Positions 28,186 through 37,314 of a stretch of 39,656 nucleotides of DNA are shown in pieces. Both the position numbers and the translations under genes were made by a program. Origin of the DNA: Rubrimonas sp036735545. Lineage in GTDB: Bacteria > Pseudomonadota > Alphaproteobacteria > Rhodobacterales > Rhodobacteraceae. Each line of letters starts with the position of its first letter. The first letter of the stretch is position 1. Below the pieces are notes generated by a model. The model had not been told where the DNA came from. It did no database searches and saw nothing but the letters and a program-made list of their open reading frames with translations. Location of the stretch: contig DAINOD010000020.1 of NCBI GenBank assembly GCA_036735545.1, forward strand, positions 1 through 39,656, in the 5' to 3' direction.

Positions 28186-31100
28186 ATGGCAGGCTGGCGC
28201 GTGCCGACAACTTCGTCATGCGCGTGCTCGCGGGGACCCTTGGCGATCCACATCTCGGACTATAGCATCGAGGCCGCGCTGGAAAAGCGCGCGTCGAGCG
28301 TCCTTTACGCCGCGCGCGGTCCGGGCGGCGGCCCCGGCGTGCTGATCAAGACCCTGCCGGGGGCCAATCCGCCCGCGCGCGACGTGCAGCGGATGGAACG
28401 GGAGTACCGGCTGCTCCGCGACTTCGACGGCTGCGCCGGCGTCCTGCCGGTGCACGCGCTGCTGCGCCACGGTCACGGGGTTCCGGCCATCCTCAGCCCG
28501 GCCTCGGGCGCGCTGCTGTCGCGGCTGATCGCCGACGGGGCGCATCTCGAATGGCCGCTCGATCGCATCGTGCGGCTGGCGATCCGGCTCGCGGAGGCGC
28601 TCAACGCGGTCCACGGGCACGGGATGGCGCACAAGAACGTCGCCCCGCGCAGCATCGCTGTCGACACCGCGGACTGGTCGGTCCGCCTGCTGAACTTCGA
28701 GATCGCCACGGTGCTGTCGCGCGAACGGCAGGAACGGCGCATATCGCGCTATCTGGAGGGTTCCCTGCCCTACATCTCGCCCGAACAGACCGGGCGGATA
28801 TCGCAGGACGTCGACCATCGATCCGATTTCTACTCGCTCGGGATGGTGATCTACGAGCTGATCTCGGGCCGTCACCCGTTCGAGGCGTCGAGCACGCTGG
28901 AATGGGTGCACGCCCACATCGGCCGGACGCCGCATCCGCCGGGGGCCGAGGGGCGGCCCGTCCCGAGGCCGCTGGCCGAGATGGTGCTGCGCCTGATCGC
29001 GAAGAACCCCGAGGACCGCTACCAGAGCTCCTACGGCCTGCTGCGCGACCTGCGCGAATGCGAGCGCCAGCTCGCCCTGACAGGCCGGATCGCGCCGTTC
29101 CCCATCGCGCGGGACGACGTGACCGAGACCTTCCGCGTGCCCCAGGCGCTGGTCGGGCGCGACGCCGAGCAGGCGGAGCTGCTGCGCCTGTTCGAGCGGG
29201 TGCGGGGCGGGGCCAGCGAGATCTGCCTGATCTCTGGATATTCGGGGATCGGCAAGTCGGCCCTGGTCGACGCGCTGCAGGATCCGGTCCTGCGCGCCCG
29301 CGGCTACTTCCTGCGAGGCAAGTTCGAACAGTTCAAGCGCGCCACACCCTATGCGGCCATCTCGGCCGCGGTCTCGGGGCTGGTGCGCGAATGGCTGACC
29401 GAGCCGTCGGAGCGACTGGCGTTCTGGCGCGACACGCTGACGGACGCGCTGGGCGCGAACCTTCGGGCGCTGGTCGACCTCGCGCCCGAACTGGAGCGGA
29501 TCGTCGGCCCCCAGCCGCCGCTGGCCGCCCTGCCGCCGACCGAATCGCAGAACCGCCTCCAGATCGTGTTCCGCAACTTCGTCCGAGCGGCGGCGCGGCC
29601 CGGACATCCGATCCTGCTGTACCTCGACGACCTGCAATGGAGCGACGCGCCCACGCTCAGCCTCATCGAGAACCTCGCGACCGCCCGCGACGTCGGGCAC
29701 CTTCTCATCCTGGGCGCCTACCGCAGCAACGAGGTCGACGCCGGGCACGGGCTGACGCTTGTCCGCGACGCGATCGCGCGGGCGCGCCCGATGCGCGAGC
29801 TCGCGCTCGGGCCGCTCGACCGGCGGGCGGTGGGCCGGATCGCGGCCGCCGCGCTGAGCGCCGATGCCGGGGATGTCGCCGAGCTGAGCGACCTGCTTTA
29901 CCGCAAGACCGAGGGCAACCCGTTCTTCATCCGCGAGCTGCTGCACGCCTTCGCGGACGAAGCGCTGATCCGCTTCGACCGCGAGGCCGGGCGCTGGACC
30001 TGGGACATGGAACGGATCCGCGCCGCCGAGATCGCCGGCGGCGTGGTCGAGTTCCTGCTCGGCAATCTCGGCAGGCTGCCCGGGGAGACCCGGGATGCGC
30101 TGCGCCTCGGCGCCTGCATCGGCGCGGAGTTCGACCTGCGCACCCTCGCCGCCGTGCACGGCCGATCGCTCGCGAAGGTCGGCGCCGCGCTGATGCCGGC
30201 GTTGCAACGCAACATCATTCTTCCGCTCGACGACAGCTATCAGGTGTTCGAGCGGGCGGAGGAGGGCACGGCCTTCGGCGACGCCAACCCGCGGTTCCGC
30301 TTCCAGCACGACCGGCTTCACCAGGCCGCCTACGAGCTGAGCGCCGAGGACGAGCGCCGACGCATCCACCTCGGGATCGGGCGGCTGCTGGCGCGGGGGC
30401 TCGACGCGGCGGCGGATGGCGACGGGATCATCCGCGTGGTGCGCCACCTGAACGAGGCGCGGGCGCTGATCGACGACGCCGACGAGCGCGCGCGGCTTGT
30501 CGCGCTGAACCTCGCGGCCGCGCGGCTGGCGCATGACGCGTCGGCCTATCCGGCCGCTCTGGACTATCTCGAGATCGCGCGCGGCCTGCTGCCGGCGGAC
30601 GCCTGGCGCAGCGTCTACGGGACGAGCCGCGAGATCTCGCGGCTCTACGCGCAGACGGCCTATCTCAACGGCCTGCACGAGTCCTCCGAAGCGGAACTCG
30701 ACACGGCGCTCGCCCATGTCCGGACGCCGCTCGAGAAGGCGCAGATCCTTGCGATGCGCACGCGGCACTATTCGACCCTCGGCCGCATGACCGACTCGAT
30801 CGCGACCGCGCTGCAGGGGCTGGCGCTGCTCGGCATCGACATCGGGGACGACCTGACCGAGGAGGTCGTGGCGGCCGAACTGGCCGCGGTGAACCGGAAC
30901 CTCGCCAGCCGCAAGATCGCGGACCTCATCGAGGAGGACCGGCTGACCGACGAAACCGCGGCCGCCGCCATCGGCCTGCTGATGGAGATCTTTCCCGCCG
31001 CGTTCCTGTCGGGCGCGGGCGGCCTGTTCCGCTTCCTGATCGCGCGCTCGGTGAACCTGTCGCTGCGCCACGGCAACTCCACCGAGACCGCCTTCGCCTA

Positions 31101-33627
31101 TGCGACCTACGGGATGCTGCTCTGCGGCGCGCTGAACGATCCGCGGCAGGGCTACGAGTTCGGAAAGCTCGCGCTGGCGATGAACGAGCGCTTCGACGAG
31201 ATCGGTCTCAAGTCGCGGATCATCTACGTCTACGGGATGTTCATCCATCACTGGAGCAACCACTGGTCGACATTGACGGCCTGGTTTCGCCGGGGGATCG
31301 AGGCGGGCTACCAGTCCGGAGACCTGCTCTATCTGGCGTACAGCGCGCAGGATTGCGTGATATGGGATCCGAGGCTGGACGTCGATACGGCGATAGCCGA
31401 ACAGCGCAGATACCTGGACATCGTGAGGGACTGCAAATATCAGGATTCCCTCGATTCCGGAACACTTTTTCTACAGATGCTTCTGAATTTCGCAGGCCAT
31501 ACATCCGATCCGTATTCCCTTAACGATGAGAGCTTCGATGAGGGCGCATGCCGCGCAGAGATGCTGCGGCGGCGATTCATGACCGGGATCGCCAACCATC
31601 ACATCTACAAGCTCGAGATTCACTTTCTGTACGGTGATCTCGACGGCGCACTCGCCCATGTCGCGGCGCAGGACCGGCTGGTCGACAGCGTCATGTCCCT
31701 GCCGCAGCTCGCGCGCTTCCGCTTCGTGTCCTTCCTCGCCCTCGCCATGCGCCTGCCGGCGCTGCCCGAGGCCGAGCGGCAGGCGACGCGGGCGCGGCTC
31801 GACCGCGACCTCGCGCAGATGGCGGTCTGGGCCGGGAACTGCGCGGAGAATTTCGGCCATCTGCATCTGGCCATGGCGGGGCAGCTCGCCTTTGCGGACG
31901 GCGACGCGCTCGGCGCGCTGACGCGGCTCGGGCAGGCCGCGCGGGAAGCGCGCAGGCACGGGTTCCTGCGCGACGAGGCGATGATCACCGAGCGATGCGC
32001 GGCGATCTTCGGGTCGCTGGGCCTGGAGCCGGCCGCCTCGGCCTATCTGACCGCGGCGCGGACCCTCTATGCGCGCTGGGGCGCCGCCCGCAAGGTGGCC
32101 ATGATCGACGCCGCCCGCCCCGACCTCGCCGCGCAGGCGGCGCGCGCCGCGGCCCTGCCCGCGGGTTCCGGCGGCGCGGGCGAGGACGGCGAGGAGCGCG
32201 AGGCCCTCGCTGCGATGGACCTCGCCACGGTGATGAAGGCGGCGCGGGCGATCTCGGGCGAACGCGTGCTGTCCAGCCTGCTCTCGCGCACCATGGAGAT
32301 CATGCTGGAAAGCGCCGGGGCCCGCTGCGGCGTGTTCGCGCGGCCCGGCGGGGATGGCGGGGACCGGCTGGTCGTCGAGATCGCGAGCGCCGTCGAGGGC
32401 GCGCCGCGGACCGGGGGGCCGGGCGAGCGGGACATCGCGCTGCAGGCGCCCCTGTCGATCCTGGTCTACGCGCTGCGCACCGGGTCCGCGGTGGTGCTGG
32501 AGGATGCGGCGGCCGACCCGCGATACGCGGCCGATCCCTATGTCGCGGCGCATGGCGCGCGGTCGGTCCTGTGCGTGCCCGTGGTGCGGTCCGACCGGGT
32601 CGAGGGCGTGATCTATCTTGAGAACGATCTTGTCCGCGGCGCGTTCACGCAGGACCGGGTCGCCCTGGTCGAACTGCTCGCGGCGCAGGCCGCCATCTCG
32701 ATCGAGAATGCGCGCTTCTATGTCCAGCTCGAGCAGAAGGTCGCCGAGCGCACGGCGGCCCTCGCACAGAAATCCACCGCCCTCGAGGCGGTCGCGAACC
32801 AGCTGTCGAAGTATCTCGCGCCGCAGCTCTACCGCTCGATCTTCGATCAGCGGAAGGAAGTGCGGCTGACCAGCGAGCGCAAGCGGCTGACCGTGTTCTT
32901 CTCCGATCTGGTCGGGTTCACCGAGCTCGCCGACCGGCTGGAATCGGAGGACCTGACCCAGCTGCTGAACCGCTACCTGACGGAGATGGCCGAGATCGCG
33001 CTCGCCCATGGGGCGACCATCGACAAGTTCGTGGGGGACGGCATCGTCGCGTTCTTCGGCGACCCCGAGACGCGGGGGGTGGCGGCCGACGCGACCGCCT
33101 GCGTGCGCATGGCCATCGCGATGCGCGAACGCCTTGCCGAGTTGCGCGCGATCTGGGCCGCCCAGGGGATCTCGAAGCCGTTGCAGTGCCGCATCGGCAT
33201 CCATACCGGCTACTGCACCGTCGGCAATTTCGGCGGCGAGATGCGGATGGACTACACCATCATCGGCGGAACGGTGAACCTCGCGTCGCGGCTCGAATCC
33301 TCGGCCGAGCCCGACCGCATCCTGATCTCCTACGAAACCTACGCCCATGTCCGGGACGAGATCGACTGCGTGGAACGCGGCTCGCTGCAGGCGCGCGGCA
33401 TCGCGCATCCGCTGCGCGTGTTCGATGTGGTCGGGCTGCGCGCCGCGGCGGGCGACGGGACAGAAGCCCTGAACGAGCGGACGCCCCATCTGGCCCTGTC
33501 GCTCGATCCCTCCCGGATGACGCCGGAGGAGCGCCGCGCGGCGCTGGATGCGCTGCGCCGGGCCGCGGCGCGGCTGGAGGATCCGGGCGAGCCGGCGACG
33601 CCCTTCCCGGGGGCGGATCGGCCCTGA
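28186..33627 (+). CDS. Giant signalling protein: pseudokinase-AAA-helical repeats-GAF-class III cyclase
   Basis: 1,813 aa. Residues about 20-295 are a protein-kinase fold: Lys in VLIKTL (54), Glu in EREYRLL, PYISPEQTG and DFYSLGMVIYELISGRHPFE. The catalytic loop is HKNVAPRS (no HRD Asp) and DFG is NFE, so it is a pseudokinase. Residues about 320-600 are an AAA_16/STAND ATPase (VGRDAEQ, Walker A GYSGIGKS at 351-358, Walker B LLYLDDLQWSD near 480). Residues about 700-1320 are TPR-like helices. A GAF domain (about 1346-1515) and a coiled linker follow. The cyclase (about 1560-1750) has metal Asp in FFSDLVGF and KFVGDGI and the transition-state residues in VNLASRLE. Lys/Thr at the base-recognition sites favour ATP, so it probably makes cAMP. 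No signal peptide. GTG 28201 or TTG 28240 are possible later starts. Confidence 0.88.
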   Translation: MAGWRVPTTSSCACSRGPLAIHISDYSIEAALEKRASSVLYAARGPGGGPGVLIKTLPGANPPARDVQRMEREYRLLRDFDGCAGVLPVHALLRHGHGVPAILSPASGALLSRLIADGAHLEWPLDRIVRLAIRLAEALNAVHGHGMAHKNVAPRSIAVDTADWSVRLLNFEIATVLSRERQERRISRYLEGSLPYISPEQTGRISQDVDHRSDFYSLGMVIYELISGRHPFEASSTLEWVHAHIGRTPHPPGAEGRPVPRPLAEMVLRLIAKNPEDRYQSSYGLLRDLRECERQLALTGRIAPFPIARDDVTETFRVPQALVGRDAEQAELLRLFERVRGGASEICLISGYSGIGKSALVDALQDPVLRARGYFLRGKFEQFKRATPYAAISAAVSGLVREWLTEPSERLAFWRDTLTDALGANLRALVDLAPELERIVGPQPPLAALPPTESQNRLQIVFRNFVRAAARPGHPILLYLDDLQWSDAPTLSLIENLATARDVGHLLILGAYRSNEVDAGHGLTLVRDAIARARPMRELALGPLDRRAVGRIAAAALSADAGDVAELSDLLYRKTEGNPFFIRELLHAFADEALIRFDREAGRWTWDMERIRAAEIAGGVVEFLLGNLGRLPGETRDALRLGACIGAEFDLRTLAAVHGRSLAKVGAALMPALQRNIILPLDDSYQVFERAEEGTAFGDANPRFRFQHDRLHQAAYELSAEDERRRIHLGIGRLLARGLDAAADGDGIIRVVRHLNEARALIDDADERARLVALNLAAARLAHDASAYPAALDYLEIARGLLPADAWRSVYGTSREISRLYAQTAYLNGLHESSEAELDTALAHVRTPLEKAQILAMRTRHYSTLGRMTDSIATALQGLALLGIDIGDDLTEEVVAAELAAVNRNLASRKIADLIEEDRLTDETAAAAIGLLMEIFPAAFLSGAGGLFRFLIARSVNLSLRHGNSTETAFAYATYGMLLCGALNDPRQGYEFGKLALAMNERFDEIGLKSRIIYVYGMFIHHWSNHWSTLTAWFRRGIEAGYQSGDLLYLAYSAQDCVIWDPRLDVDTAIAEQRRYLDIVRDCKYQDSLDSGTLFLQMLLNFAGHTSDPYSLNDESFDEGACRAEMLRRRFMTGIANHHIYKLEIHFLYGDLDGALAHVAAQDRLVDSVMSLPQLARFRFVSFLALAMRLPALPEAERQATRARLDRDLAQMAVWAGNCAENFGHLHLAMAGQLAFADGDALGALTRLGQAAREARRHGFLRDEAMITERCAAIFGSLGLEPAASAYLTAARTLYARWGAARKVAMIDAARPDLAAQAARAAALPAGSGGAGEDGEEREALAAMDLATVMKAARAISGERVLSSLLSRTMEIMLESAGARCGVFARPGGDGGDRLVVEIASAVEGAPRTGGPGERDIALQAPLSILVYALRTGSAVVLEDAAADPRYAADPYVAAHGARSVLCVPVVRSDRVEGVIYLENDLVRGAFTQDRVALVELLAAQAAISIENARFYVQLEQKVAERTAALAQKSTALEAVANQLSKYLAPQLYRSIFDQRKEVRLTSERKRLTVFFSDLVGFTELADRLESEDLTQLLNRYLTEMAEIALAHGATIDKFVGDGIVAFFGDPETRGVAADATACVRMAIAMRERLAELRAIWAAQGISKPLQCRIGIHTGYCTVGNFGGEMRMDYTIIGGTVNLASRLESSAEPDRILISYETYAHVRDEIDCVERGSLQARGIAHPLRVFDVVGLRAAAGDGTEALNERTPHLALSLDPSRMTPEERRAALDALRRAAARLEDPGEPATPFPGADRP

Positions 33628-33630
33628 GGT

Positions 33631-34932
33631 TCAGCCTGTCCGGGGCGGCGGGCGGATCGACGGCGCGCAGGGATCGTCCCCGGCGCCAGCGCAGCGGGCG
33701 CAGGCTTCCTCGTAGCTGTAGGTCGGGTGCGGCTTCGGCGCGTAGGAGAAGAACAGGTCCATCTGCGCGAGCGCGCAGAGGACCCGCCTGTCGGCGCTGT
33801 CCGGCGGGTTCGGGGGCGCGCCATCCGCGTCGCCGAACCAGCGCCGGCACGCCCGCGCCTTGGCCTCGGCGGGGTCGAGATCGGGGTTCGCGTCGTACTG
33901 GCGCACGAAGGAGGCCGCGACGAGATCCTGCGCCTCGTATTTCCGGATGTCCGGAATGCCGGCGCGGTCCGCGGTGCAGCGCCCCGTGACGCCCGCGGCG
34001 ATCATGTGGTTCGCGATCATGTAGGGCGTCTCGCGCGCGCTGTCGGGGAACAGCCGGATCGCCCCGGTCTGGAGCACATCGACGGCCGGCGTGCCGTTGG
34101 CGTCCAGCGGCAGCCGGTCCTTGAACGCGGCGCGGAACCAGCCAGGCGCCTGCGGATCGTAGAGGGGCGATCCGCAGACCAGCAGCGGCAGCGTGTAGCG
34201 CGACCCCTTCGCCTCCGGCCCGTCGAGATAGAGCCGCAGCATGGACCGGATGTAGTCGCGGTCCGGACCGCCGTCGAAGAAGCCCGACGCCATCATGATC
34301 GGGAAATAGTCGTTGGGGTATTCGCTCTGGCCCGAGCCCGGGGCGGCGATCGGGTTCACGTCGATGATGGTGCGATAGCGGCCGAGCTCGGCCTCGGGCA
34401 CGCCGCTGCAGCGCAGGATGCGGTTCCAGCGCGACATGGTCATCGAATCGAGGAAGCTGGCCGCGCGCAGCGTCGCCCAGGGCGGATAATGCATGAGAAG
34501 GATGGCCTTCTGGCCGATGACGTTGAGGCCCAAGGGCAGGAACAGGCGCCATTTGCAGTCGCCGTCGCCCGGGTTGGCGTTGACCGGGAACCCCTCCATC
34601 GGGTTCCAGACGCCGAGACGCCGCAGCAGCGCGCAGCCCGCCAGCGCCTTCCCGGCCACGGCGTCGCCGAAGATCGTCCGATGCCGCGCCGCGAAGGCGG
34701 CCATCGTGTCGTCCGCCGCCTCGGCTGTCGCCGTGACGACATAGGCGCCGTCCCGCTCCGCCACCGCGACCGACGCGCCGCCCAGGCCGTCGGCCTCGAG
34801 CGACTGGCGCGTGTAGTGGGCGATGACGTCGGTCTGGCTTTTCAGTCCGATGGACGGGTCCGCGAGACCGGCCGGCGGAAACAGCTCGTCGAGCCGTTCG
34901 ACCGGACCCAGCGGATATTCGACCGTCGCCAT
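33631..34932 (-). CDS. Unrecognised 433-aa protein paired with the phospholipase-C-like gene
   Basis: I do not recognise a family. It starts MATVEYPLGPVERLDELFPP with GGAGG about 7 nt upstream of the ATG at 34932 (an upstream in-frame start at 34965 is less likely). There is no signal peptide and no strong membrane segment. A middle region is rich in aromatic and Pro residues (LPLGLNVIGQKAILLMHYPPW, IDVNPIAAPGSGQSEYPNDYFP). It has 11 cysteines, four clustered near the end (EEACARCAGAGDDPC). It follows the phospholipase-like gene by 16 nt on the same strand, so they are almost certainly co-transcribed. It ends 3 nt from the stop of the convergent cyclase gene. Confidence 0.8.
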   Translation of the reverse strand: MATVEYPLGPVERLDELFPPAGLADPSIGLKSQTDVIAHYTRQSLEADGLGGASVAVAERDGAYVVTATAEAADDTMAAFAARHRTIFGDAVAGKALAGCALLRRLGVWNPMEGFPVNANPGDGDCKWRLFLPLGLNVIGQKAILLMHYPPWATLRAASFLDSMTMSRWNRILRCSGVPEAELGRYRTIIDVNPIAAPGSGQSEYPNDYFPIMMASGFFDGGPDRDYIRSMLRLYLDGPEAKGSRYTLPLLVCGSPLYDPQAPGWFRAAFKDRLPLDANGTPAVDVLQTGAIRLFPDSARETPYMIANHMIAAGVTGRCTADRAGIPDIRKYEAQDLVAASFVRQYDANPDLDPAEAKARACRRWFGDADGAPPNPPDSADRRVLCALAQMDLFFSYAPKPHPTYSYEEACARCAGAGDDPCAPSIRPPPRTG

Positions 34933-34948
34933 GCCCAGTCCTCCCGCC

Positions 34949-37153
34949 TCATGCGTCGTCCCCACCTGCTCGGGGGGGAAAGCTCTTGTCGTAGGGGACC
35001 GCGAAATCCGGCCTGTCGGCGCGCGGCGCGGCGCGCGTGAACACCGCCTCGAAGGTGGGCGAGCGCGGGACGCGATCGCCCAGCCCCCAGCGGGCGCGCG
35101 GAACCCCGTGCCAGTCCAGCAGCGTGGCCGCCAGCGACGTCGCCGAGAGGGGCGTCTCCGACGGGCTGCGGAACACCGTGTTTCGCTCGACGAGCGGCGA
35201 GACCACGATGGCAGGCACCCGCGGGCCGAGCCGGTCGAAGGCGAAGCCGTCGACCGCGTCCTTCGGCCAGCCCTTCACCGTCGCGGGCGGCGGGACATGG
35301 TCGTAGAGGCCGCCGCCCTTTGAGAAGGTGATGACCAGCGCGGTCCTGTCCCAGTTCGGGCCGTCGCGCAGCGCCTCGTAGATCATGTTCAGCTGCACCT
35401 CGCCGGGGACCAGATCGGCCCCCGCGCCCGGATGGTAGGAGGTCGCGCCGGTCGGCGCGATCCAGGCCGGTTCGAGGAACGAGAACTTCGGCAGCTTGCC
35501 CGTCCGCGCGTTGATGAAGAACTCGGCCATCGTGCCCACATAGGCGGACGGGTTCGCATCGACGCTCGGGATCTGGTTGCGCAGATAGAGATGGTAGGTG
35601 AACACCTCGCCATACCATTGCACGGTATAGTAGATCTTCCAGTCGGTGAGACCCTCGCCCCACAGCGTCTTCCAGATCGGCGGTCGCCGGCGCACGTCGG
35701 CGAAGTTGGTGTAGTCCGGCTGCCCCTCGTAGGTGGTGGTGATGTTGTAGCTCGACCCCGACAGGGCGAAGCCGCGGTTGGCGTCGGTGCCCCCGGGCAG
35801 CGCGCTGAACCAAGCGTCGCTGACGGCGAAGGCCCGCGCGAGCCCATTGATCACCGGAAGCTGCTCGGGCGTGAAGCTCGCCATCACCGCGCCGCTGGCG
35901 TTGCCCGCGACGAAGCCGCCCATGTCCGGCTCGGCCCCGCTCCAGTAGGCTGGGAAGCCCCCCGAATACTGCTGCCGGATCGCGTCGGGCGTGCCATGAA
36001 ACGGGTCGAGCGACGGCGCGACGAGGTCGAGGCCGGCGCTGAGGACGCCGTCGTTGAACTTGTAGACCGGATAGCTCCGCCCCCCGGCCTCGTTCGCGTT
36101 CGTAGCGCTCGCGCCGTCGAAAGGCGGCGCGGCGTTGACGAAGTTCAGGGTCGGCGCGTCCTTCTCGTAGAGCCAGCCGAGCACGCTGTCGAAGGTGCGG
36201 CTCTCGAGCATGTAGACCACCACATGCTCGATCCTGTCGCGCATGAAGTCCATGGTGCCGGGCACGGACGCGGCGGCGGCATCGACCGGCGCCGCCGGCT
36301 GGAACGCCGTCAGCGCCGCGCCGTCGCGGAACTCTGCCGGCAGCGTGCCCACCGCGAGCGGCTCCACGAAGGGATCCGCCGCGAGCGGGTCGAAGCGCCA
36401 GAGCGTGTAGGCCCCTGTCGCGGGCTCCCAGTTCAACAGGTCCTCGCCCAGGGCCATCAGGCGGTGGCCGGGCCCCAGATCGGCCCGCGCGCCCGCGGCC
36501 ACGGGGGGCATCGCCAGGGGGCGCGGCTCCTGCGGGTCGAAGCTCCACAGCCGGAACGCCGCGGCGTCCGCAACCTGCTCGAGCACATAGTCGCCGATGG
36601 GCGTCAGCGCGCTGCCCACCCCGATGACCGGAAAGGCGTCCTGGGGCGTCATCGACCGCGGCAGCGGGTCGGCCCCCGAGTTCGGCCGGGTCGGGGCCGG
36701 ATCGAAGTCGAACAGAAGGTATGACGAGCGCGCAGCCGTCGGCATGAAACACAGCACATAGCCCGAAATCGGGATGAGCTGGAGGAAATCGGTGTCTGCG
36801 GCGTTCCATGTATAGTTGTTGCGGCCGCACCAGAACTTGTTCTTGACCCATGCGCCGGACTGCACGACCCTTCCGTTCAGGGGGTCGCCCATGTCCGGCC
36901 CGACGGCGACGAGCCTGTAGGACACGGTCGGATCGGCGTCGCCGAGCGGCGCCAGGGAGTAGGCGAGCAGATAGCCGCCGATGGCCAGCAGGCGCGTGTC
37001 AGGCGGGCAATGCGCCTCGGCTGCCAGCGGCACCCGCACGAACAGCCCCGGCGCCGCGCGATCCATGCGCCAGAGCGAGTAGGAACTCTCGCCCGGCAAG
37101 CGCCGGATCACATAGGTCGGAGCGGGCCGCCGGATCTCGTTCGCCTCGACCAT
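34949..37153 (-). CDS. Phospholipase C/acid phosphatase-family protein with altered active site
   Basis: 734-aa protein. Residues about 20-270 hold four repeats of a YxLWxFDP-type motif (YSLWRMD, YLLFDFDP, FRLWSFDP, YTLWRFDP), suggesting a beta-propeller or similar binding module. Residues about 300-700 are a phosphoesterase domain of the phospholipase C/AcpA family (PF04185): HVVVYMLESRTFDSVLG (about 308), GGTDANRGFALSGSSYN with the likely nucleophile Thr, FSKGGGLYDHVPPP (about 606-620) and the PRVPAIVVSP strand. Family members hydrolyse phospholipids or phosphomonoesters. Here ENRS is ESRT and the DE pair before GG is SK, so three metal ligands are changed. There is no signal peptide. GGGAG before the ATG at 37153. 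Confidence 0.85.
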   Translation of the reverse strand: MVEANEIRRPAPTYVIRRLPGESSYSLWRMDRAAPGLFVRVPLAAEAHCPPDTRLLAIGGYLLAYSLAPLGDADPTVSYRLVAVGPDMGDPLNGRVVQSGAWVKNKFWCGRNNYTWNAADTDFLQLIPISGYVLCFMPTAARSSYLLFDFDPAPTRPNSGADPLPRSMTPQDAFPVIGVGSALTPIGDYVLEQVADAAAFRLWSFDPQEPRPLAMPPVAAGARADLGPGHRLMALGEDLLNWEPATGAYTLWRFDPLAADPFVEPLAVGTLPAEFRDGAALTAFQPAAPVDAAAASVPGTMDFMRDRIEHVVVYMLESRTFDSVLGWLYEKDAPTLNFVNAAPPFDGASATNANEAGGRSYPVYKFNDGVLSAGLDLVAPSLDPFHGTPDAIRQQYSGGFPAYWSGAEPDMGGFVAGNASGAVMASFTPEQLPVINGLARAFAVSDAWFSALPGGTDANRGFALSGSSYNITTTYEGQPDYTNFADVRRRPPIWKTLWGEGLTDWKIYYTVQWYGEVFTYHLYLRNQIPSVDANPSAYVGTMAEFFINARTGKLPKFSFLEPAWIAPTGATSYHPGAGADLVPGEVQLNMIYEALRDGPNWDRTALVITFSKGGGLYDHVPPPATVKGWPKDAVDGFAFDRLGPRVPAIVVSPLVERNTVFRSPSETPLSATSLAATLLDWHGVPRARWGLGDRVPRSPTFEAVFTRAAPRADRPDFAVPYDKSFPPRAGGDDA

Positions 37154-37169
37154 CGGCCCGCTCCCGCGT

Positions 37170-37183
37170 TGACATTGATCAAA
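37170..37183. promoter_or_regulatory. Candidate FNR/CRP-type site between divergent genes
   Basis: TTGAC-ATTG-ATCAA, nine of ten defined bases of the FNR consensus TTGAT-N4-ATCAA. It lies 17-30 nt before the phospholipase-like ATG and about 130-145 nt before the HAD phosphatase ATG. Its A+T-rich surroundings (37169-37200) look like a promoter. Confidence 0.45.
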
Positions 37184-37314
37184 AACCTAGCAATTTCGTC
37201 ATGGGCGCGCCATGGAAATCGGGCCGCGACGCGGAAGACCGGGGCCTGACCGCGCGCATGCCCGGCAGCCGGCCGCCGGCCGGGGCGCGCCGAACGTCTC
37301 GGGGATCGCCGGCC

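Noticed and set aside
28216..31263. 1,015-aa open frame antisense to the giant cyclase gene
   Set aside because: Low-complexity translation with no motif; it lies fully inside a gene with clear kinase, AAA and cyclase domains.
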